A DNA stretch of 64,000 nucleotides from CALOAD01 sp942491415 (GTDB taxonomy: Bacteria > Cyanobacteriota > Vampirovibrionia > Gastranaerophilales > CALOAD01): the NCBI GenBank assembly GCA_942491415.1, contig CALOAD010000014.1, forward strand, positions 620,001-684,000, given 5' to 3'. The notes below the pieces were generated by a model. It saw only the letters and a list, made by a program, of their open reading frames with translations, searched no databases and was not told the DNA's origin. The position numbers were made by a program, and so were the translations under genes. Below are positions 26,181 through 35,149 of the stretch, piece by piece (the stretch's first letter is position 1; the number at the start of each line of letters is the position of its first letter).

Positions 26181-27203
26181 TTAATGAATATTTGATACTT
26201 GTTGCGCGGTTTCAAAACAACTAAATGCATCCAATTGTGCTTTTATAGTTTCGGATATCTCTAAAAAATTATTAACTAAAACAGGATCAAACTGCGAATC
26301 TGAACTTTCTTTGATTCTTTTTACAGCTTCTTCATTTGATAAACCCTTACGATAAGCTCTATCTGAAACCATACCATCATAAGCATCAGCTATTGCTATA
26401 ATACGAGCTCCGATAGGTATACCTTCTCCTTTTAACCCATAAGGATAACCATTTCCATCAAATCGTTCGTGATGGTATCTTATAATTTCGATAACAGAAT
26501 TAAGTTGTTTTATATCTTCGAGAATTTTTACACCTTGTTCTACGTGTTTTTTAATCGCATTAAATTCTTCAAGTTCAAGCTTACCCGGTTTATTCAAAAT
26601 ATGTTCAGAAACACCTATCATCCCAATATCGTGTAAAAGCCCTGCCAATTCGATCTTGCTAAGCATTTCTTCTGAAAGACCAATTTTTTGTGCGATAAAA
26701 ATTGAAACAAGTGCTACTCTTTTACTTCTACCAAAAGTATAAGAGTCTTTTGCGTCTAATGCTTCTGTAATAGCTTGAATTGTACCTGAAAAAAGATCTT
26801 TAAAATTATTTACGAGTTTTTGATTCTCTTTATTAAGCCTTAACGTTTCAATTGCACTATCTACAACACCTGTAACCTCTTCAGGACTCCAAGGCTTTTT
26901 AATATATCTATATATTTTACTCGTATTAATAGCTTCAATAAGTATATTTGGTTCTGTATAAGCCGTTATTAAAATTCTTATAGTTTCAGGATAGTCTCTA
27001 TTTACATATTTTAAAAATTCCACACCGTCCATGCCGGGCATTTTATGATCAGAGATAACGATATCAACTTCATTTTCTTTTAAAAGACCAAGAGCTTCTT
27101 CTCCTGATTCTGCCATAAACAATTGATATTTACGTCTAAAAGTTCTTGCTAATAACTGTAGGTTGTCTTTTTCATCATCAACAAGTAAAATTCTATGCTT
27201 CAT
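26181..27203 (-). CDS. Response regulator with HD-GYP c-di-GMP phosphodiesterase domain
   Basis: 340 residues. The receiver domain (1-120) has LLVDDEKDN, the phospho-acceptor D in ISDHKMPGMDG and a C-terminal KKPW. The HD-GYP domain (about 145-320) has LLHDIGMIGV, KKHVEQGVKIL, RYHHERFDGNGYPYGLKG and AIADAYDGMVSDR. The HD and GYP residues are intact, so hydrolysis of c-di-GMP is expected. Its start overlaps the end of the histidine kinase gene by 11 bases, making that kinase the likely partner. It is the last gene of the flagellar-export run. Confidence 0.94.
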   Translation of the reverse strand: MKHRILLVDDEKDNLQLLARTFRRKYQLFMAESGEEALGLLKENEVDIVISDHKMPGMDGVEFLKYVNRDYPETIRILITAYTEPNILIEAINTSKIYRYIKKPWSPEEVTGVVDSAIETLRLNKENQKLVNNFKDLFSGTIQAITEALDAKDSYTFGRSKRVALVSIFIAQKIGLSEEMLSKIELAGLLHDIGMIGVSEHILNKPGKLELEEFNAIKKHVEQGVKILEDIKQLNSVIEIIRYHHERFDGNGYPYGLKGEGIPIGARIIAIADAYDGMVSDRAYRKGLSNEEAVKRIKESSDSQFDPVLVNNFLEISETIKAQLDAFSCFETAQQVSNIH

Positions 27204-28842
27204 TAACTTCTTCCACTGCAGTGTTTTCTTCCGACTTTTTTAACCCTTTGACAGGTAATGTTATTAAAATTTTTGTACCTTTTCCTACTTCGCTTTGTGC
27301 TAAAATTTCTCCGTTATGATTTTTTATCACTTTATAACTAATAGACATTCCAAGCCCTGTTCCTTGTCCAACAGGCTTTGTAGTGAAAAATGGATCAAAA
27401 AGTTTTTTCTTGGTGTTTTCATCCATGCCGGCACCGTTATCTTCAATTTCAATTATAACATTTTCATCGACTTTTTTGGTTCTGATGTAGACATCACCTT
27501 TATCTTTGATAGCAAAAGATGCATTATCAAGAATATTCATAAACACTTGATTAATTTGCCCACCATAAGATTCAACAGCAGGCAGTTCACCAAATTCTTT
27601 ATGGACGGCTATTTTATCCTTATATTTATTGTGAAGAATATTGAGAGTCGTATCAATTTCTTTATGAAGATCGATTTCATTAACAACCATTTCATCTAAC
27701 CTGGCAAAAGATTTTAAGTCTAAAATAATATTTTTAGTTCTTTCAGCCCCTTCTTTACAGCTTCTAATAAGCTCGGGCAAATCACTTTTAATGAAGTCAT
27801 AATCAATTTCTTCTTTAAATTCACCTATAGGCTGCTGACAATCTTCAGGCAATTTATCTTCAACTTCCGAATACTTATCAATAATATCGATAAGATCTTT
27901 TGAATAGTTGTTTAAATGAATTATATTTCCATAAATGAAATTAACCGGATTATTTATTTCATGAGTAATTCCGGCAACTAACTCACCCAATGAACGCATT
28001 TTTTCACTGTGAACAAGTATACTTTGAGCTTCTTTTAACTCCTTATAAGCACCTTGTAGTTCATCATTTTTAACAGAAATTTCCTTGGTTCTATCAGCTA
28101 CTTTTTGTTCTAACAAAGAATAATATTCATCAAGCTTTTGAGCCATTAAGTTAAATGCATCAACAAGTTCATCCAACTCTTCATAGTTTGTTTTTGCGAT
28201 TCTATATTTTAAATTACCCCCTGATAATTCTTTTGTACCGGAAGCTAATACATTTAAAGGCTGTGTAACCATTTTGGTCATAAAAAAGGCACAAACTAAT
28301 CCTAGGAAAATAAATCCTAAAGATAAAATTTTATTGTTATCAATCACTGAATTTAAATAAGAAGCTACATGTGATTGTGTTCCAAATTTAATAAATACAG
28401 TATATTCACCTATATTGCCGAATACATAATTACTTTGTGCTTTTTGAGGGTATTTAAAAACTCTTTTTTCATTTTCAACAAAAGCTAAAGCGGCCGATTC
28501 GTTAGCCGTATTTTTAGACCATACAATGACATTATTTTCTTTTTTTATTATTGAAATCGATTCTGCTAATTTGTTACGAATAAGATCTTTAGCCATTTTA
28601 TCAAGTGCTGAAAACTCTTTTTTCAACACCGCTTCTTGAGCAACATCAATTACAACACCGGCAAAAACATTATCTGCACGATTTTTTTCTTGAAAAAATA
28701 CATCATATAATTTGCCAATCGTACCAATCTGAAAAGCAGCCATAACGATTACAGCACTAAATATAACAAGGTTTGTTAAAATAGCAAATTGCCGTGAAAG
28801 TTTTTTTGTTGTGCTTTTATCCGATTTTTTAAATACGTTCAT
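27193..28842 (-). CDS. Membrane sensor histidine kinase (HAMP, HisKA, HATPase)
   Basis: About 549 residues. TM1 is about residues 15-40 and TM2 about 170-192, enclosing a periplasmic sensor region of about 130 residues. HAMP (VTQPLNVLASGTKELSGG) follows, then a coiled coil, the H-box GELVAGITHEINNPVNF, the N-box NILDNASFAI, and the glycine boxes EDNGAGMDE and GQGTGLGMSI. ATG 28842 is chosen because GGAG lies 9 nt upstream; the in-frame TTG at 28851 touches that ribosome site. It is coupled to the downstream HD-GYP regulator. Confidence 0.93.
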   Translation of the reverse strand: MNVFKKSDKSTTKKLSRQFAILTNLVIFSAVIVMAAFQIGTIGKLYDVFFQEKNRADNVFAGVVIDVAQEAVLKKEFSALDKMAKDLIRNKLAESISIIKKENNVIVWSKNTANESAALAFVENEKRVFKYPQKAQSNYVFGNIGEYTVFIKFGTQSHVASYLNSVIDNNKILSLGFIFLGLVCAFFMTKMVTQPLNVLASGTKELSGGNLKYRIAKTNYEELDELVDAFNLMAQKLDEYYSLLEQKVADRTKEISVKNDELQGAYKELKEAQSILVHSEKMRSLGELVAGITHEINNPVNFIYGNIIHLNNYSKDLIDIIDKYSEVEDKLPEDCQQPIGEFKEEIDYDFIKSDLPELIRSCKEGAERTKNIILDLKSFARLDEMVVNEIDLHKEIDTTLNILHNKYKDKIAVHKEFGELPAVESYGGQINQVFMNILDNASFAIKDKGDVYIRTKKVDENVIIEIEDNGAGMDENTKKKLFDPFFTTKPVGQGTGLGMSISYKVIKNHNGEILAQSEVGKGTKILITLPVKGLKKSEENTAVEEVNEA

Positions 28843-28863
28843 AATGTACAACTCCAGGCTAAT

Positions 28864-29187
28864 TTAAGAATTTGATGATTCATTGTTTTCTAAAATTGAA
28901 TCTGCAGATTTACTTATATCATTTATCAAAAGATCATCTATGTAAAGATCAGATTTATTTGATTTTTTATTCTTTTTAGGTCGTTGTGAAGGATCAGATT
29001 GCTGAAACACTTTGCCCATAAGATGACCTAGGAATCCTGCTATTATACCAAAAGGTATACTGACTTTACAAATATATATGACAGTATTGTAATCCACATT
29101 CATAGCAGAATTAAACAAAATTATCGCTGTCGTTACAATAATTGTAAAAGAAGCAAATATTCCCGATAACTTACTCTTTGGGTTAAT
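28864..29187 (-). CDS. Small two-TM membrane protein with cytoplasmic tail, probable AUU start
   Basis: Canonical starts give only 84 residues from TTG 29118, with no ribosome site and half of a first TM helix lost. Extending the same frame upstream restores a full TM (LSGIFASFTIIVTTAIIL) and reaches ATT at 29187, which lies 7 nt after a strong GGAGGA and overlaps the stop of the PilZ gene as ATTAA. The 107-aa product has two TM segments (about 6-26 and 36-56) and a Lys/Ser/Asp-rich hydrophilic tail (SQRPKKNKKSNKSD). No family is recognised. Its place between PilZ and the kinase suggests a motility- or c-di-GMP-linked role. Confidence 0.65.
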   Translation of the reverse strand: MNPKSKLSGIFASFTIIVTTAIILFNSAMNVDYNTVIYICKVSIPFGIIAGFLGHLMGKVFQQSDPSQRPKKNKKSNKSDLYIDDLLINDISKSADSILENNESSNS

Positions 29188-29827
29188 GACTCTTTCCTCC
29201 TTTTTTTAATCGTCCTAAACATCTCAACTCAAGTTGTCTTTTAAAACACATTTGAACTATCGAAATACGATCAATATTCGATATTTTCTTAAAAGCTCCT
29301 GATACTAAATATTTTTGAGCTTCTTTATCTTCATCAACCCTCAAGATTTCAAAAAGAGTTTCAATAACTTTGTTTTTAGAAAGCTGCAATCTTGCATTGA
29401 CAATACTTTTTTCTACAAGCGATTGTTGAGAAACAAACTGCATACCACCACCACTAAGGTTTATGGTATTAGACTCATAAACAATTTTATTTTCTTTATC
29501 AACAAATATTTTCACCGGTACTTTAAAATTAACTCTGGTGTATTCACGCCTTTGAATTCTTTTAAATTCTTCAGGATAAGCTACATAGATATTTCCATCT
29601 ATAACTTGAGTTATTTTAGAATTAAATTTGATTAAAGCATTAGCTGTTGTAAAAGACACCTCAAAGGGTTTTTCCCTAAGTGTTTTAAGAGAATCTTCCG
29701 AAAGATTTTCAGCAGGCTTAACTGCAAAATCACTAATATTAATACCTGTTATAACTCCATATAAAAGGTCTTTATAGTCATTTGGGATTATTCTAATTCT
29801 TTGATTTAATTTAAAAAGATTTTTCAT
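29183..29827 (-). CDS. PilZ domain c-di-GMP-binding protein (YcgR-like)
   Basis: 214 residues. An N-terminal YcgR-N-like beta domain (1-95; LNQRIRIIPNDYKDLLYG) is followed by PilZ (about 95-210). Both ligand motifs are visible: QRREYTR (RxxxR) and NLSGGGMQF (in place of [D/N]xSxxG). This layout is the flagellar-brake type, which slows the motor when c-di-GMP is high. It lies 64 bases after flhA and upstream of a kinase and an HD-GYP protein, so the operon encodes both a reader and a remover of c-di-GMP. Confidence 0.9.
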   Translation of the reverse strand: MKNLFKLNQRIRIIPNDYKDLLYGVITGINISDFAVKPAENLSEDSLKTLREKPFEVSFTTANALIKFNSKITQVIDGNIYVAYPEEFKRIQRREYTRVNFKVPVKIFVDKENKIVYESNTINLSGGGMQFVSQQSLVEKSIVNARLQLSKNKVIETLFEILRVDEDKEAQKYLVSGAFKKISNIDRISIVQMCFKRQLELRCLGRLKKGGKSH

Positions 29828-29891
29828 ATTATATCCGCAATCTGGTTCAATTATTATGATACAACTTTCATTGAAAAAAGTGAACTACTTA

Positions 29892-31988
29892 TTAACCTGC
29901 CGGTGTAGGAACTCTTACAACGCCTACAGATTTTGCATTTACGTTTGTTGATATTTCATTATAGGACATAACGCTTATTTGAGGAAATGTTCTTTCAATT
30001 AATCTCCTAAACGCAAGTCTAATAGGACCACTACAAAGAATGACCGGCTGGTTTCCGCTTGTAGTGATTGCCTTTTCAATTTCTATATTTAAATTATCAA
30101 TCAGATCTCTAGTAAAAACGGGATCCAGTGAAAGGTTTTGCCCATCTTGGCTGATACCTGCCATTATAGTATTTTCAACATCAGGAGAAAGTGTTACAGC
30201 AAGCAAATCTCCTTGGTCTGAAAGATTTTGCTTACAAATGCTTCTTGCTAAAGCCGTTCTGCATTGCTCTGTAATATAATCAGGATTTTTATTAACACGA
30301 CCATAAGTACCAATAGCTTCAAGTATAGTTTGCAAATCTCTTATTGAAATGCGCTCCTTGAGCAAATTTTGTAAAATCATTTGAATTTCAGCAACACTGA
30401 CATCTTTTAATAAATCTTCTATTAATGACTCATTTACCCTTTTAATATTATCCAACAACGATTGTACATCAATCCTTGTAAGTATTTCAGATGCGTTTTT
30501 CTTTATAACTTCAGTTAAATGAGTTGATATAACTGCAGAAGGACTCACCACCGTATAACCCATTGATTCTGCATATTCTTTGTCTTTTTCAGCAATCCAT
30601 AAAGCCGGCAACCCAAAAGCTGGTTCAACCGCTGCTATTCCTTGCAGATTAGGATCCTCAGGACCTCCTGTGCTCATTGCAAGATGCTTATCGGAATAAA
30701 CTTCTCCTGTTTCAATTGGAACACCTTTGAGCTTTATTTGATAATTATTCGGAGCTAATTGTAAATTATCCCTTACTCTTATTGAAGGAAGTATAATCCC
30801 AAAATCAAGCGCTGTCTGACGTCGAAGCTGAGAAATTCGCTCAAGCAAATCTCCTCCTTGCTCAACATCCAATAATGGCACAAGCCTATAACCTATCTCT
30901 ATTTCCATCGCTTCAATATTCAAAAGCTCCATTACACTTTCCCGTGTTGCTTTTGTCTTTTTCTTTGTTTTTCTCTTGTCCTTTGTCTGTTGTTCTTGTT
31001 GTTGTTGTTTTATAACTTCCTGCTCTTTAATTTCATTACTTTTTAAATAGGCTAAAACTCCTATTCCTATACCTATTATAAAAAATGGGACGGTAGGTAA
31101 TCCGGGCACAAGTCCCATTGAAACTAAAAGCACGGACACTATACTTAAAACAAGAGGATTACCAAACATTTCCCGTTTTATATCATCACCTAAAGAAGTA
31201 TCTTGACCACTTGCTCTACTTACGATCAAACCTGTTGAAGTGGATATAATCAAGGCAGGAAGTTGAGATACAAGACCATCACCAACTGTAAGTATTGTAA
31301 ATGTTGACAATGCTGTTGCAAAATCCATTCCTTGCTGGCACATACCAATAATAAGACCACCAACAATATTAATTACGGTAATAATAATACCCGCTGTAGC
31401 ATCACCTTTTACGAATTTACTTGCACCATCCATTGTTCCGTAAAAATCGGTCTCTCGCTCCAGTTTTCTTCTTTTTAATTTAGCCTCTTCCTCTGTTATA
31501 AGACCTGAATTTAAATCCGCATCAATGCTAAGCTGTTTTCCCGGCATGCCGTCTAATGTAAATCTTGCAGCTACTTCAGCAACTCTGCCGGCACCACCTG
31601 TAATTACCATAAAGTTGATTATTACAAGAATTATAAAAATAACAGCCCCTACGACATAGTTTCCACCTACAACAAACTCGCCAAAAGAATTGATTACTTC
31701 ACCAGCTTCGCCGTGAAGCAAAATTAATCTGGTAGAACTGATATTCAATCCCAACCTGAAAAGTGTTGAAACAAGAAGAATTGTCGGAAATGAAGAATAA
31801 TCTAAAGGTTCTTTTGTATACAAACAAACAAGCATTATTATAACCGACAGCGAAATATTAAAAGTAAGCAAAATATCCAGCAATATTGACGGCAAAGGAA
31901 TGATCATCATTGCAATAATTACAACAAGACCTATCGCCATTGCTATATCATTATTTTTAAATATATTTAATAATTTTTGTAGATCCAT
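29892..31988 (-). CDS. flhA: Flagellar biosynthesis protein FlhA
   Basis: 698 residues, standard FlhA length. About eight TM helices (20-320) include the conserved cytoplasmic loop with DGMPGKQLSIDADLNSG and the FHIPEP-type block (DGASKFVKGDATAG). A Gln/Lys-rich linker (IKQQQQEQQTKDKRKTK) leads to the C-terminal ring domain that binds export substrates and chaperones (about 360-698). It is the core of the flagellar export gate. Its ATG overlaps the flhB stop (TAATG). Confidence 0.97.
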   Translation of the reverse strand: MDLQKLLNIFKNNDIAMAIGLVVIIAMMIIPLPSILLDILLTFNISLSVIIMLVCLYTKEPLDYSSFPTILLVSTLFRLGLNISSTRLILLHGEAGEVINSFGEFVVGGNYVVGAVIFIILVIINFMVITGGAGRVAEVAARFTLDGMPGKQLSIDADLNSGLITEEEAKLKRRKLERETDFYGTMDGASKFVKGDATAGIIITVINIVGGLIIGMCQQGMDFATALSTFTILTVGDGLVSQLPALIISTSTGLIVSRASGQDTSLGDDIKREMFGNPLVLSIVSVLLVSMGLVPGLPTVPFFIIGIGIGVLAYLKSNEIKEQEVIKQQQQEQQTKDKRKTKKKTKATRESVMELLNIEAMEIEIGYRLVPLLDVEQGGDLLERISQLRRQTALDFGIILPSIRVRDNLQLAPNNYQIKLKGVPIETGEVYSDKHLAMSTGGPEDPNLQGIAAVEPAFGLPALWIAEKDKEYAESMGYTVVSPSAVISTHLTEVIKKNASEILTRIDVQSLLDNIKRVNESLIEDLLKDVSVAEIQMILQNLLKERISIRDLQTILEAIGTYGRVNKNPDYITEQCRTALARSICKQNLSDQGDLLAVTLSPDVENTIMAGISQDGQNLSLDPVFTRDLIDNLNIEIEKAITTSGNQPVILCSGPIRLAFRRLIERTFPQISVMSYNEISTNVNAKSVGVVRVPTPAG

Positions 31989-33064
31989 TATCTTTTGCTA
32001 CCTTGATTTTTCTTATGTACATAAGCCAGTACTTCTGCCACTGCAACATATAACTCTGGAGGTATTAACCCCTCTAATGGTACTAATTTATATAGCGTTC
32101 GGGCAAGTGGTTTATTTTCAACAATTAAGACCTCATTATTTTCGGCAATTTCTCTTATCTTAAATGCAACGTAATCAACCCCTTTTGCAACCACTTGAGG
32201 AATTGGTGCCTTATTAGTATCATACCTCAAAGCAACCGCATAATGTGTAGGATTTGTAACAACAACATTAGCTGTCGGTACTTCGCTCATCATTCGTTGT
32301 TGAGCAAATCTCATCTGCGTTGCCTTTATCTTCCCTTTAATTATAGGATCACCATCCTGGTTTTTTCTTTCATCTTTTACATCTTGCTTTGTCATTTTTA
32401 TAGATTTTTCAAACTCATAATTTTGATATTTTTTATCAAGAATTCCTAAAACTAACAATACAACACAAATGTTAATCACTATTTGAGCCAAAATATCTGT
32501 AATAACAACAAAAGATTGATTAAGCTCTGCCCCTAAAAGCGAGAATAATTCATCTTTTCTTGCATCTATCACACTCCAGGCAAAAGCCCCTACAATAAAA
32601 AGTTTTGCAAATGATTTTGCCAATTCAACAATTTTTTTAGGGCTAAAAATATTAAAATTATTTTTTAAATTTCCTAAATATTTTTTAGGTGAAACTTTTT
32701 CAGCTGTTAGTTTCAATGGTTCAAATGTTATTAAATGCCCAACTTGCATTCTTACTATTACAAAACCCGCAACTGCAAGCGTAAGTAAGAAAGGAAGGGT
32801 TATTTCAGCAAGCGTAACAAAATAAGGGGCAAAAATACCTTCTAAATTTTCAACATTTATTTGCGAAGGGTGAAGATGAGTAAAGGTATAGCTGATAATA
32901 AATTTTAGCTTTTCCATAATCGAAGGAACAAGCATAAAAAGTAAAGACATCCCAATAGCAAGCATTAAAGCTGAATTGAAATCCTGACTTTTCGATATTT
33001 GACCTTTTTTTCGGGAGTCCTCTCGCTTTTTAGGCGTAGCCTCTTCCGTTCTTTCCCCTGCCAT
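31988..33064 (-). CDS. flhB: Flagellar biosynthesis protein FlhB
   Basis: 358 residues. It starts GERTEEATPKKREDSRKKGQ, the classic FlhB N-terminus, has four TM segments (about 30-210), and a cytoplasmic domain with the autocleavage site NPTH in VVTNPTHYAVALRYD. FlhB switches export from rod/hook to filament substrates after cleavage. GAGAGG precedes the ATG. A second FlhB-like gene lies at 58725-59798. Confidence 0.97.
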   Translation of the reverse strand: MAGERTEEATPKKREDSRKKGQISKSQDFNSALMLAIGMSLLFMLVPSIMEKLKFIISYTFTHLHPSQINVENLEGIFAPYFVTLAEITLPFLLTLAVAGFVIVRMQVGHLITFEPLKLTAEKVSPKKYLGNLKNNFNIFSPKKIVELAKSFAKLFIVGAFAWSVIDARKDELFSLLGAELNQSFVVITDILAQIVINICVVLLVLGILDKKYQNYEFEKSIKMTKQDVKDERKNQDGDPIIKGKIKATQMRFAQQRMMSEVPTANVVVTNPTHYAVALRYDTNKAPIPQVVAKGVDYVAFKIREIAENNEVLIVENKPLARTLYKLVPLEGLIPPELYVAVAEVLAYVHKKNQGSKR

Positions 33065-33078
33065 TTAACCTCTCATTT

Positions 33079-33864
33079 TTAAATAAAAATACCCGTTATT
33101 CCTTTTAAAAGATTTTGCATAATACCTGAAATATAAACACCTGTCGATGTAATAAAAACAATCATCAAAGTAAGCCCTATGTAAATTTTAAAGGGTAATG
33201 CAACCATAAATATATTCATCTGAGGCATAACCTTGGACAAAAAGCCCATTGATATATCTGCAACAAACAAAACACCGTAAATCGGTACAATCACACTAAA
33301 AGCAATGTTAAAGATCTGGCTTGTATAAAAAATTATTCTTTCCACCATAGCACCTGAAATTGCTAACTCCAGCCCGGGAGGGATTGTACTGTAACTATCA
33401 AAAATGCTCATAAAAAGCCACTGATGACCATTTATACAAATAAAAATCATACTCGCCAAAAATAAATACATCTGCCCTACAACAGGCACTTGTTGCTTTG
33501 TAATCGGATCCAGCACATTACTGATAGCAAGTCCCATTTGTATACTCAAAAGGTGTCCTGCCATTTGTATAGCAACAAAAATAATATTGGCACAAAATCC
33601 TATAGTAACACCAACAAAAAGCTCTTTAGCCATCATGACTCCCAGTGCCAACATATTTGTAGGAGGCTCAAAACCACTTGTTGTGGCTACAATGGGATAC
33701 ATCATAAAAGCAGTCATCGCCAATAGTCCTATTTTTGCCTGTGGTGGTATAGGATAAGTAGAGAAAAAAGGTGCAGTCAAAAGCATGCCGCCTATTCTTG
33801 TCATTATTAAGACGAATAAAATTATGCTATTGGGAGATAAGAGTGCAAAAAAATCTTCCATCAT
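33079..33864 (-). CDS. fliR: Flagellar biosynthetic protein FliR
   Basis: 261 residues, about six TM helices, with RIGGMLLTAPFFS near the N-terminus, GFCANIIFVAIQMAGHLLSIQMGLAISNVLDP (cited in pieces GHLLSIQMGLA and NVLDP) in the middle and FLSKVMPQMNIFMVALPFKI near the end. These are FliR signatures. It builds the export-gate core with FliP and FliQ. It lies 12 bases after fliQ and 14 before flhB. Confidence 0.95.
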   Translation of the reverse strand: MMEDFFALLSPNSIILFVLIMTRIGGMLLTAPFFSTYPIPPQAKIGLLAMTAFMMYPIVATTSGFEPPTNMLALGVMMAKELFVGVTIGFCANIIFVAIQMAGHLLSIQMGLAISNVLDPITKQQVPVVGQMYLFLASMIFICINGHQWLFMSIFDSYSTIPPGLELAISGAMVERIIFYTSQIFNIAFSVIVPIYGVLFVADISMGFLSKVMPQMNIFMVALPFKIYIGLTLMIVFITSTGVYISGIMQNLLKGITGIFI

Positions 33865-33876
33865 CGTAATCTTGCC

Positions 33877-34146
33877 TTAATGAATTAAACTTGGAATACG
33901 ACCAAACAGCTCGTTTATAGTCGTCACATAAACTTCTAACATCCAAGGTACAAGGATTATCAACGTTGCAATACCGGCAATGATTTTTGGAACGAAAGTC
34001 AATGTAGCTTCTTGTATCTGAGTTATTGATTGAAAAATACTAATCGACAAACCAATTACAACACTTACCAAAAGAATCGGTGAAGCTAATTGCAAAACTA
34101 ATATAAGCGTATTTTGAAGTATTGTGGTGAATTCCAGTTGAGTCAT
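33877..34146 (-). CDS. fliQ: Flagellar biosynthetic protein FliQ
   Basis: About 89 residues with two TM helices: TLILVLQLASPILLVSVVIGL and VPKIIAGIATLIILVPWML, joined by the conserved SIFQSITQIQEATLTF. ATG 34146 has GGAG 6 nt upstream and is preferred to the adjoining TTG 34149. It is a small gate subunit surrounding the FliP-FliR pore. Confidence 0.95.
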   Translation of the reverse strand: MTQLEFTTILQNTLILVLQLASPILLVSVVIGLSISIFQSITQIQEATLTFVPKIIAGIATLIILVPWMLEVYVTTINELFGRIPSLIH

Positions 34147-34162
34147 CAATTTCTCCGATTAT

Positions 34163-34927
34163 TTATTGAACAAAACCTTCTACCAGTGATTTGGTAATCA
34201 GGTGCCATCCGTCAATTAGTACGAAAAGTATTATTTTAAAAGGCGTTGCAATCATAGGTGGTGGCAAAAACAGCATACCCATTGAAACAAGAATACTTGC
34301 CACTACTATATCTATTACAAGAAAGGGAATAAATATCATAAATCCTATTGTAAAAGCGGTTTTTAGCTCACTAATTATAAAAGAAGGCAAAAGAACATAT
34401 GTGGGAATATCCACAGTCGTTTTAGGCTTTTTAATTCTCGCCATTTTTACAAACAAAGCTAAATCACTTTCATTGGTTTGTTTAAACATAAAAGTTCGAA
34501 GCGGTTCTACACTTAGTTTTAAAGCCGCTTCTTGCGTTATTTTATTTGCCATATAAGGCTGAAAGGCATTTTCATTGATTTTATTTATGGTTGGTGACAT
34601 AACAAAGAAAGTCAAAATAAGAGCTAATCCAACAATAACTTGCGATGGGGGAAGCTGAGCTGTACCTATAGCCTGTCTTGTAAGAGCTAAGACAATGATA
34701 ATTCTGGTAAATGAAGTTGCCATAATTAATATACTAGGCGCAAGCGTTAAGACTGTGAGTAGTATTAGGACTTGAATCCCATTACTAAACTCTTGTGGCG
34801 AGGTTACTTGTTTCATGCTCAGATTTAAAGACGGCAAAGCCACCTGTGCATCTGCACAATGAACACCTAAAAAAGCTATTATTACTGCGAATAATAAGCA
34901 GGAAAATATTTTTTTACTATATTTCAT
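34163..34927 (-). CDS. fliP: Flagellar biosynthetic protein FliP
   Basis: 254 residues. A cleavable signal (1-27, ending ADAQ) is usual for FliP. The body has LTLAPSILIMATSFTRIIIVL, GLALILTFFVMSPT, the periplasmic loop with FMFKQTNESDLALFVKMA, and PFLVIDIVVASILVSMGM with PPPMIATPFKIILFVLIDGW. All are standard FliP features. GGAGGA lies upstream, inside a 31-codon ORF that overlaps its start by ATGA. Confidence 0.97.
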   Translation of the reverse strand: MKYSKKIFSCLLFAVIIAFLGVHCADAQVALPSLNLSMKQVTSPQEFSNGIQVLILLTVLTLAPSILIMATSFTRIIIVLALTRQAIGTAQLPPSQVIVGLALILTFFVMSPTINKINENAFQPYMANKITQEAALKLSVEPLRTFMFKQTNESDLALFVKMARIKKPKTTVDIPTYVLLPSFIISELKTAFTIGFMIFIPFLVIDIVVASILVSMGMLFLPPPMIATPFKIILFVLIDGWHLITKSLVEGFVQ

Positions 34928-35019
34928 TTCTTACCCAAATCCTCCGGCAGATATTTTATCCCAAGTTTATTTTCTATTGCTGATAATATATTATTTCGTA
35001 TTTTATAGTCTGTTTTCAT
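34924..35019 (-). CDS. Possible 31-aa leader ORF coupled to fliP
   Basis: An ATG at 35019 opens a 31-codon frame (product begins MKTDYKIRNNILSAIENK and ends PEDLGKK) whose TGA overlaps the fliP ATG as ATGA. The fliP ribosome site lies inside it. The product is soluble and charged, unlike FliO, which normally occupies this place. It has no clear ribosome site of its own. It may be a coupling leader, the tail of a lost gene or chance. Confidence 0.35.
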   Translation of the reverse strand: MKTDYKIRNNILSAIENKLGIKYLPEDLGKK

Positions 35020-35149
35020 CGGCTATAAAATTGAAATAATTCAATAAAAAATTTATAACCTCTCTGCTAATAGAATACCAGATTTTAAAGATAAAATGTC
35101 TTAATAGTTTATAAAAGAGTGAAAGTCAAGCAGAGTAAGGGTTTTAAAG

